13,066 nucleotides of DNA from SIG653 sp964509125 (GTDB taxonomy: Bacteria > Bacillota > Clostridia > Oscillospirales > CAG-382): NCBI GenBank assembly GCA_964509125.1, contig CAZDVZ010000044.1:1-13066 (forward strand), written 5' to 3'. Shown one piece after another: positions 8,082 through 13,066 of this stretch. Positions within the stretch are counted from its first letter, which is position 1, and every line of letters begins with the position of its first letter. The position numbers and the translations under genes were made by a program. Under the pieces are notes generated by a model, which saw nothing but the letters and a program-made list of their open reading frames with translations, did no database searches and was not told the origin of the DNA.

Positions 8082-8125
8082 AAAAAAAATGGCTGCAAAA
8101 AACTCATTACGAGTTTTTTGCAGCC
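8082..8125 (-). terminator. Strong rho-independent terminator after the solute-binding protein gene
   Basis: It has a perfect 15-base-pair stem (GGCTGCAAAAAACTC paired with GAGTTTTTTGCAGCC, 8111-8125 with 8091-8105) and a 5-base loop. On the minus strand eight Ts follow (8082-8089). It lies about 30 bases past the stop at 8157. It is the strongest terminator in the window and separates this gene from the recombinase operon. Confidence 0.95.
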
Positions 8126-8156
8126 CCACTATATAGCTTAAACTTTATTTGTTATA

Positions 8157-9695
8157 TTATTCTCCTCTAATATCTTCAACTGTTGTGGAGATAAGGTTGG
8201 TGAGAAGGCTTTCTTGAGCTTTGAATCTTGACTCAATGTTGGTGTCAAGAACTTGATAAAGTTGATCAGCATTGTTCCAGCTCTGTCCGAAAATAGCACC
8301 CAAGTCATAGTGACGGTTGTCGAAAATGATATCCAACATTTCAGCGGACTCTACGTCTTTGAAGTCTCTGTATTTCAATTGTTTTTCATAGTACTCAGGA
8401 GTAAGTTTTTCTTCACTGAGCTCAGCGAGAGCTTGAATTACAAGACCAAGATCATCATCTGCTTTTGCAGAGTTGGGAATCATGAGAGTAGAGGATGTGT
8501 GAACTGACATTGTGGAGCAGTAGTTATCCTGTGATTCTGAGAACATAGGAACGGGAAGGATTCCAAATTCGTCATCCATTTGACGAAAGTAGGGAATGTG
8601 AATGAGAGTAGTCATGTAGAACAATTCTCTTCCTTCACGGAATGCGTTTGTAACGGTTTTTTCGTATGCCTCACCGTTTCCGGGATATTTTGCATAATAT
8701 GTGTCAAGGTTTGCAACTAAAACCTGACCGCTAAGGTAAAACTCAACAGCATTTCTAAGAGCATTTACTCCGTTTTCGTTTGACATGATGAGCATAGGCT
8801 CATCATTGTTGTCTTTTGCGCAGATACCTTCACCTGCGGCAACAACGTGGATGTAAAGGTTAGAGGTTTCAGAACCCATAAACCAGTTATCAAATTCGTT
8901 TCTTTCTCCGTCGTTGTTAGAGTCTATAGCCTTGAACTGCGTGGATAACTCAACGAGTTTGTCGAAAGTCCATTTGTAGTCTTTAACCAATTGATAAAGA
9001 TCTTCGGTGTAACCAAGCTCTTCATAAAGCTCCTTATTGAAAAGCATTGTAACTGTACCGTCATTATCGTAGGTATTAATATCACCAAGGATAAAGTAAA
9101 GACCGCCGCAAATAGAAAGTTCTTTTACAGCATTTTGGTCCCAACAGCTACTTTTAAGGTTGATTGTGGAAAGTTCGTTAATGTCGAGAAGTTGACCATC
9201 CGCAATAAGTGATGTGTAATAGTAGTTTGATTCAAAGAAGAAATCGTAAATGTTTGTACCGGAAGAAATGTCTGTTGTAATGAGCTGTTTGAGCTCAGCA
9301 ACAATAGAGGTAGAACCTTCACCGTAGATTTCACCGGTAATTGTGCAGTTGTAATCTGTTTGAATTTGTTCAATGATTTCTTTTTTGGTTTTGTTTACGT
9401 TAGTAAGAGTACCATCATCATCTTCCATGTAAAGAACTTCACCGGAAAAGTCTATGGTGCTTTTTCCGTATCCAAACCAACGTTCTGTGATGTAGATTTC
9501 TCTGCCGCCCAAGTCTCTCTTTTCGATTTCGGCATAAGCAATCTCTTCACCCGTGTTGTTGTTTCCCGAATTGTCTGTTCCGGAAGTGACGGTAGAAACT
9601 GTTGATGTTTCGCTTTCGTCATCACCGCCGCTGCAAGCGGCAAAGGAACATACTACAAGACAGAGAAGCAACAAAATGGATAAAACTTTTTTCAT
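8157..9695 (-). CDS. Extracellular solute-binding lipoprotein (ABC-importer type), without adjacent permease
   Basis: This is predicted to be a lipid-anchored receptor on the outer face of the membrane that captures a solute, probably a sugar or oligosaccharide, for an ABC importer. The 512 residues begin with a lipoprotein signal (MKKVLSILLLLCLVVCSFAAC); C21 is the acylated cysteine. A Ser/Thr/Gly/Asn-rich linker runs to about residue 50. The following alpha/beta lobes match the large family-1-like binding proteins, with DFFFESNYYYTSLIADGQLLDI-like and MLFNKELYEELGY segments. At 258-269 a DxNxDGxxNxxD loop resembles an EF-hand calcium site, which is seen in several such proteins. The ATG at 9695 has AAAGGAG 8 bases upstream. 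It is monocistronic, with its own promoter and terminator. No permease or ATPase is nearby, so the ligand and transporter partner are unknown. Confidence 0.88.
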   Translation of the reverse strand: MKKVLSILLLLCLVVCSFAACSGGDDESETSTVSTVTSGTDNSGNNNTGEEIAYAEIEKRDLGGREIYITERWFGYGKSTIDFSGEVLYMEDDDGTLTNVNKTKKEIIEQIQTDYNCTITGEIYGEGSTSIVAELKQLITTDISSGTNIYDFFFESNYYYTSLIADGQLLDINELSTINLKSSCWDQNAVKELSICGGLYFILGDINTYDNDGTVTMLFNKELYEELGYTEDLYQLVKDYKWTFDKLVELSTQFKAIDSNNDGERNEFDNWFMGSETSNLYIHVVAAGEGICAKDNNDEPMLIMSNENGVNALRNAVEFYLSGQVLVANLDTYYAKYPGNGEAYEKTVTNAFREGRELFYMTTLIHIPYFRQMDDEFGILPVPMFSESQDNYCSTMSVHTSSTLMIPNSAKADDDLGLVIQALAELSEEKLTPEYYEKQLKYRDFKDVESAEMLDIIFDNRHYDLGAIFGQSWNNADQLYQVLDTNIESRFKAQESLLTNLISTTVEDIRGE

Positions 9696-9726
9696 TACTT
9701 TGACTCCTTTATGTCTTTTTTTACTA

Positions 9727-9753
9727 TAGTATCATTTTGCAAAAATGATACTA
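9727..9753. promoter_or_regulatory. Perfect 12-base-pair palindrome at the transcript start of the solute-binding protein gene
   Basis: TAGTATCATTTT and AAAATGATACTA flank a 3-base centre. It begins about 8 bases after the predicted transcript start and ends about 30 bases before the ATG. Its position fits a repressor operator (for example a LacI- or GntR-type regulator) or a 5' mRNA hairpin. It has no T-run on the minus-strand side, so it is not a terminator for that strand. Which of the two roles applies cannot be decided from the sequence alone. Confidence 0.6.
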
Positions 9754-9762
9754 CTCTCTTAT

Positions 9763-9846
9763 GTGCAATTATACCACACCGTTACTTAAATGTCAATAGA
9801 AAATTGTAAATGTTTATTAAAATTGACATTTTCGGTGTGGTATTGC
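9763..9846. repeat. Imperfect inverted repeat holding the solute-binding protein promoter
   Basis: The left arm contains TACCACACCG and then AATGTCAAT. The right arm contains ATTGACATT and then CGGTGTGGTA, both flanked by TGCAA/TTGCA. The arms differ by small indels and enclose about 22 AT-rich bases. The left arm is the functional minus-strand promoter. The right arm is a plus-strand near-copy whose spacer is only 12 bases, too short for a promoter. Confidence 0.7.
9768..9796 (-). promoter_or_regulatory. Sigma-A promoter of the solute-binding protein gene
   Basis: On the minus strand, a full-consensus TTGACA (9791-9796) and TATAAT (9768-9773) lie 17 bases apart, with TGG directly before the -10 box as an extended -10. 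This predicts strong expression that would need repression or another control, which fits the palindrome just downstream. Confidence 0.88.
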
Positions 9847-9858
9847 ATTTTTTATTTG

Positions 9859-12387
9859 TTAAACATTGTCGCCTGTTGTAATTGTTCCTTCGGCTCTTAA
9901 GTCAAATTCTTTTACTGCCGCTTCTCTCATCTTATATTTGAGAATTTTGCCGGCGGCATTCATGGGGAAGCTATCAACAAATTTTACATATCTTGGAGTT
10001 TTATGTTTAGCCATATGATCTCTTACATATGCTTTAATTTCTTCTTCGGTACATTCTTCACCCTGTTTGAGAATAACGCATGCCATCATTTCTTCTCCAT
10101 ATTGTTTGTCGGGAACACCGATAACTTGAACATCGGAAACTTTCGGATGTGTATAGATGAAATCTTCGATCTCTTTTGGATAAAGGTTTTCACCGCCACG
10201 TATGATCATGTCTTTAATTCTTCCGGTAATTTTGTAGTTTCCGTCAGGGAGCCTTCTGGCAATATCGCCTGTATGGAGCCAACCATCCTTATCGATCGCG
10301 GCTGCTGTTGCTTGGGGCATTTTGTAGTAGCCCTTCATTATATTATAACCTTTAGCAACAAATTCACCGTCTACATTGTCGGGGAGATCTTCACCTGTGG
10401 CAGGATCAACGATTTTGCATTCAACACCAAATATAGCACTACCAACAGTGTTTACCCTCGTTTCAATAGAGTCTGTGGTTTTACTCATTGTAGTGGCAGG
10501 AGATGCTTCTGTTTGACCATAGGTAATGCAAATTTCGGACATGTTCATTTTGGATATAACTTCTTCCATAACTTTAACAGGGCAGGGGCTTCCCGCCATA
10601 ATGCCGGTTCTCATATTTGAAAAATCTGTTTTTTCAAAATCAGGGTGACCCAACATAGCAATGAACATAGTTGGAACGCCGTGGAAGCAAGTTATTTTCT
10701 CCTGTGTAATACAAGCAAGCCCTTTGCTTGGCGAAAATGCGGGAATAGGACTCATTGTAACACCATGGGTCATGGATGCAGTCATTGCAAGAACCATGCC
10801 GAAACAGTGGAACATAGGAACTTGTATCATCATCCTGTCAGCCGTAGAAAGATCCATGCAATCTCCAATAGCTTTACCATTGTTAACTACGTTGTAATGG
10901 GTGAGCATAACGCCTTTGGGGAATCCGGTAGTACCGGAAGTATATTGCATATTGCAAACATCATGTTTGCTTATCATGGATGCACGTCTATAAACGGTTT
11001 CTATAGGAGTCCTTTCAGCAAAAGTCAACGCTTCGTCCCATGTGAGACAACCCTCAAGTTCCGACTCTACGGTGATTATATTACGTAAAAAAGGAAGTTT
11101 CTTTGAGTGGATCGGCTTACCCTTTTCATGGCTCTCAAGTTCGGGACAAAGCTCTTTGATTATGGCGAGATAGTCAGAATCTTTGTATCCGCCCGTCATT
11201 ACCAAAGTGTGTGTGTCAGATTGACGAAGCAAATATTCTGCTTCATGAATCTTATATGCAGTGTTTACAGTAACGAGGATCGCACCAATCTTTGTTGTTG
11301 CCCAAAATGTTAAATACCATTGTGGAACATTTGTTGCCCAAATCGCAACGTGATCACCTGCTTTTACGCCTAATGATATAAGTGCTCTCGCAAATGTGTC
11401 AACATCGTCTCTGAATTCCGAGTAAGTTCTTGTATAATCGTGAGTTGTATATTTGAAAGCATATTGATCAGGGAACTCTTCAACCATTTTGTCAAGAACC
11501 TGTGGGAATGTGTAATCAATGAGAGTTTCTTTTGGCCAAACATATTTTCCGGTCTTCCTATTGTTGTCTTGAAGCCTGTGACCTGCTGTTTCCATTCCCA
11601 TAATGCTGTTCATATAGTTGACATAGTGAGGGAATACAACTGCGGCATTTTCCAAATTAGGAGTATATGTTTTTAACCATTCCAAGGAGAAAAATCCTTC
11701 ATAGTTTACAGAACGAAGTGCATTCATAAAATCTTTAATAGGGAGAGCGCCTTCGCCCATCATTTTATAGGTAATGTTTCCGTTTTCAACAACGGAATCT
11801 TTTAAATGAACGTGTTTAATATATGCACCCAAGTTTTGAACGGTGGTTTCGGCAGATTCGTTTTTATATACATAAGGATGGTGAATATCCCAAAGGGCTG
11901 CAACATTGTCACTTTCAATGGCGGTAATAACATCACAAAGACGCTTTGTGTCACAGTAAACGCCGTTGGTTTCAATAAGAAGAGTTACATTTGCTTCTTC
12001 TGCGAAAGGTGCAACTTTCTTCATGTTTTTGATAACAACACTGTCATCAATTTCACATGTGGGACCGGCGGCTTTGTCGCCCAAAATACGAATATACTTT
12101 GTGCCTGTTTTTTTTGCAAGTTCAATATATTCTAAAACTGCATTTACGTCAAAGTTTTCGTCGCAAGCGAGACAATCTGAGGAAAAACAGCTGATTTCAA
12201 TTCTCAGTTTTTTCAAATTTTCCACTGTTGAGGAAATATTTTGACGTCCGAAAGGGGCGTGGAGGGAAAAGATGTCTTTTCCGAGACCACGAATCTCAAT
12301 TCCGTCAAATCCCAAATCTTTTGCCATAGAATAGATCTCAGTCCAGCTAAAATCAGGACAGCCAAGTGTTGAAAATGAAATTTTCAT
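9859..12387 (-). CDS. Fusion protein: xylose-isomerase-like TIM barrel plus acyl-CoA synthetase
   Basis: One 842-residue reading frame has two complete enzyme domains. Residues 1 to about 265 form a sugar-phosphate isomerase/epimerase-type TIM barrel with likely metal ligands E139 (LLIETN), D167 and H170 (WDIHH), H194 (KHVHLKD) and E236 (SLEW). Residues from about 285 to 842 form an AMP-dependent acyl-CoA synthetase (medium/long-chain type). It shows the P-loop YTSGTTGFPKG (482-492), YGQTEASPATT (623-633), GWLHTGD (702-708), GRIKDMIIRGGENLYP (722-737) and catalytic K814 in NAAGKILK. The synthetase would activate a carboxylic acid to its CoA thioester with ATP; the barrel's substrate is unknown. 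No ribosome site or stop lies at the junction, so it appears to be made as one polypeptide. The ATG at 12387 has a GGAG site about 11 bases upstream. A T-box leader precedes it, so expression should respond to uncharged tRNA. Confidence 0.92.
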   Translation of the reverse strand: MKISFSTLGCPDFSWTEIYSMAKDLGFDGIEIRGLGKDIFSLHAPFGRQNISSTVENLKKLRIEISCFSSDCLACDENFDVNAVLEYIELAKKTGTKYIRILGDKAAGPTCEIDDSVVIKNMKKVAPFAEEANVTLLIETNGVYCDTKRLCDVITAIESDNVAALWDIHHPYVYKNESAETTVQNLGAYIKHVHLKDSVVENGNITYKMMGEGALPIKDFMNALRSVNYEGFFSLEWLKTYTPNLENAAVVFPHYVNYMNSIMGMETAGHRLQDNNRKTGKYVWPKETLIDYTFPQVLDKMVEEFPDQYAFKYTTHDYTRTYSEFRDDVDTFARALISLGVKAGDHVAIWATNVPQWYLTFWATTKIGAILVTVNTAYKIHEAEYLLRQSDTHTLVMTGGYKDSDYLAIIKELCPELESHEKGKPIHSKKLPFLRNIITVESELEGCLTWDEALTFAERTPIETVYRRASMISKHDVCNMQYTSGTTGFPKGVMLTHYNVVNNGKAIGDCMDLSTADRMMIQVPMFHCFGMVLAMTASMTHGVTMSPIPAFSPSKGLACITQEKITCFHGVPTMFIAMLGHPDFEKTDFSNMRTGIMAGSPCPVKVMEEVISKMNMSEICITYGQTEASPATTMSKTTDSIETRVNTVGSAIFGVECKIVDPATGEDLPDNVDGEFVAKGYNIMKGYYKMPQATAAAIDKDGWLHTGDIARRLPDGNYKITGRIKDMIIRGGENLYPKEIEDFIYTHPKVSDVQVIGVPDKQYGEEMMACVILKQGEECTEEEIKAYVRDHMAKHKTPRYVKFVDSFPMNAAGKILKYKMREAAVKEFDLRAEGTITTGDNV

Positions 12388-12440
12388 AGTTTTTTTACTC
12401 CGTTTCTTCTTTTTTGTTTGTGAGGCTTAGAAATGGAAAT

Positions 12441-12479
12441 AAAAAAAACTTCCATCTCTTACGGTTAAGAGACGAAAGT
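12441..12479 (-). terminator. Regulated terminator of the T-box leader
   Basis: On the minus strand, a 14-base-pair stem (ACTTTCGTCTCTTA with TAAGAGATGGAAGT, two G-U pairs, 4-base loop) is followed by at least seven Ts. Its left side lies just after the GTACCGCGGAAG segment. It would compete with the antiterminator that forms when uncharged tRNA is bound. It ends 54 bases before the fusion gene's ATG. Confidence 0.92.
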
Positions 12480-12720
12480 AAACTTCCGCGGTACCACTCT
12501 TATTAGCATAAAATGCTCACTCACGGGACACTAAAATGCCCCTGCACTGTAACGGGTGCACCCGTTCCGACCTAATAAGCAAAAACCCAAACCACCACAA
12601 GATTTTGCCTTTCAGCAGACAGCTCCGGGGTGAGTAACAGAAAACAACCAACTGCCTCGCACCTAACGGCAGCTCTCTGGACGGCGACATTTAACTGTTT
12701 TATCCCCTTCATTGCTTTTA
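12441..12720 (-). promoter_or_regulatory. T-box riboswitch leader, probable Leu (CUC) specifier
   Basis: A T-box binds a specific uncharged tRNA and then blocks its own terminator. On the minus strand, Stem I starts with GGGG (12704-12707) paired with CCCC (12627-12630). The distal part has the AGAGAGC and GGTGCGAG T-box motifs. The specifier loop reads TTACTCA, and the best codon is CTC (12632-12634), followed by the usual purine A and then the lower helix. TAC (Tyr) is the main alternative. The T-box proper is AATAAGAGTGGTACCGCGG (12487-12505); its TGGT bulge fits a tRNA with A at position 73, as tRNA-Leu and tRNA-Tyr have. A palindrome AACGGGTGCACCCGTT (12551-12566) is a good Stem III. It ends in the terminator listed separately. 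Confidence 0.93.
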
Positions 12721-12727
12721 TGAGTGT

Positions 12728-12756
12728 ATCGTATCATAAAAAAAATCATTTGTCAA
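12728..12756 (-). promoter_or_regulatory. Sigma-A promoter of the T-box leader and fusion gene
   Basis: On the minus strand, TTGACA (12751-12756) and TACGAT (12728-12733) are separated by 17 bases, giving a transcript start near 12720. It stands back to back with the tRNA-Arg promoter, about 65 bases apart, across very A/T-rich DNA. Confidence 0.82.
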
Positions 12757-12819
12757 GACTTTTTACAAAAAAAATTCTAAAAAAAACAAGAAAATAGAAT
12801 AAATACTTTAAAAAAGCAC

Positions 12820-12848
12820 TTGACAAAACGTGTAAAAGATGTTAAAAT
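12820..12848 (+). promoter_or_regulatory. Sigma-A promoter of the tRNA-Arg gene
   Basis: TTGACA (12820-12825) and TAAAAT (12843-12848) are separated by exactly 17 bases. The predicted transcript start near 12855 leaves about 19 bases before the mature tRNA 5' end. Confidence 0.85.
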
Positions 12849-12873
12849 AGCGAAGCTGTTTAAGACAGCGTGT

Positions 12874-12950
12874 GCGCCCATAGCTCAGCTGGATAGAGTG
12901 CCTGGCTACGAACCAGTAGGTCGGGGGTTCGAATCCCTCTGGGCGTGCCA
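12874..12950 (+). tRNA. tRNA-Arg (anticodon ACG)
   Basis: This is a 77-base cloverleaf with the 3' CCA encoded. The acceptor stem GCGCCCA pairs with TGGGCGT (G-U at the first pair) and the discriminator base is G. The D stem is GCTC/GAGT. The anticodon loop CTACGAA has ACG at 12908-12910. The T stem is GGGGG/CCCTC around TTCGAAT. The anticodon stem CCTGG/CCAGT has a C-U mismatch at the outermost pair (27-43). The ACG anticodon is normally edited to ICG by TadA to read CGU, CGC and CGA. It is a single-gene transcript with its own promoter and terminator. Confidence 0.97.
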
Positions 12951-12952
12951 TG

Positions 12953-12992
12953 AAAAAAGGCATTTTTGTCTACCGACAAAAGTGCCTTTTTT
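12953..12992 (+). terminator. Rho-independent terminator of tRNA-Arg
   Basis: The stem is GGCATTTTTGTC with GACAAAAGTGCC (one G-U pair, 4-base loop), extended by six A-T pairs on the outside and ending in six Ts. It starts three bases after the tRNA CCA end. The A-run/T-run symmetry means it could also terminate transcription arriving from the other side. Confidence 0.93.
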
Positions 12993-13001
12993 CAATGATA
13001 T

Positions 13002-13066
13002 CCGTTCCTATCGGAACGGGTGATATATCTTCGATATGATATCGCACTTCGTGCGATGATATATGC
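13002..13066. repeat. Cluster of short palindromes spaced by GATAT, running off the window edge
   Basis: Three hairpins follow one another: CCGTTCC/GGAACGG (loop TATC, 13002-13019), ATATC/GATAT (loop TTC, 13025-13037) and ATCGCAC/GTGCGAT (loop TTC, 13041-13057). Between and after them are copies of GATAT or GATATAT. The stems differ in sequence while the spacers and two of the loops are the same. The array continues past 13066, so its full size is unknown. No coding sequence is visible here. Confidence 0.7.

Noticed and set aside
9824..9846. Plus-strand TTGACA followed by TATTGC as a promoter
   Set aside because: The spacer is only 12 bases and no plus-strand gene follows. It is the degenerate inverted copy of the real minus-strand promoter.
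9763..9846. Invertible (phase-variable) promoter worked by the nearby tyrosine recombinase
   Set aside because: The promoter boxes lie inside one arm and not between the arms, so inversion of the short centre would not switch them. The arms are also imperfect, and the recombinase looks like a housekeeping Xer protein.
10003..10620. 205-codon plus-strand frame opposite the acyl-CoA synthetase domain
   Set aside because: It lies fully inside a well-supported gene on the other strand, and its product (rich in Phe, Cys, His and Asn) resembles no family I know. It is an antisense shadow.
12820..13023. 67-codon plus-strand frame across the tRNA gene
   Set aside because: It runs through the tRNA promoter, the tRNA and its terminator, so it cannot be a real protein gene.
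13002..13066. CRISPR array or second terminator set at the right edge
   Set aside because: The constant parts are only 5-8 bases, and the hairpins have no T-runs after them.

Overview
The window looks like a low-GC Gram-positive anaerobe of the class Clostridia, plausibly a gut Oscillospirales-type bacterium. The evidence is AT-rich intergenic DNA, strong purine-rich Shine-Dalgarno sites, sigma-A promoters with 17-base spacers, a T-box riboswitch, separate secD and secF genes and a lipoprotein solute-binding protein. This placement is inferred from gene content, not from a marker-gene comparison. All eleven protein or RNA genes except the tRNA lie on the minus strand, so transcription runs from high to low coordinates.

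From the right end: 13002-13066 holds a run of small palindromes that continues past the window edge. A tRNA-Arg(ACG) gene with its own promoter and terminator follows on the plus strand. Back to back with it is a minus-strand promoter and a complete T-box leader (about 12441-12720). The T-box does not control an aminoacyl-tRNA synthetase. It precedes an 842-residue protein (9859-12387) that joins a xylose-isomerase-like TIM barrel to a complete acyl-CoA synthetase. The best specifier codon reading is CUC (Leu). This pairing of control element and gene is the most unusual thing in the window.

Next is an orphan solute-binding lipoprotein gene (8157-9695). Its own promoter sits in an inverted repeat, a perfect palindrome lies at the start of its transcript, and a strong terminator follows it. 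A four-gene operon comes after: tyrosine recombinase, acyl-ACP thioesterase, smpB and a diacylglycerol-kinase-family lipid kinase (7797 to 4664), with a promoter and a terminator. Then comes secD-secF (4410 to 2121), with a near-consensus promoter and a terminator, followed by galE (2027-1026) and the first 332 codons of lepA (998 to the left edge).

Most of the window is housekeeping: protein export, trans-translation, translation elongation and UDP-galactose interconversion. Two enzymes of acyl-chain metabolism recur in it. The thioesterase can release free fatty acids from acyl-ACP, and the T-box-controlled fusion can in principle activate carboxylic acids to CoA thioesters. Whether they act together is unknown. 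A hypothesis worth testing is that uncharged tRNA turns on the acyl-CoA ligase so that branched-chain (or aromatic) acids can be activated and reductively carboxylated to amino acids, a route known from rumen anaerobes.
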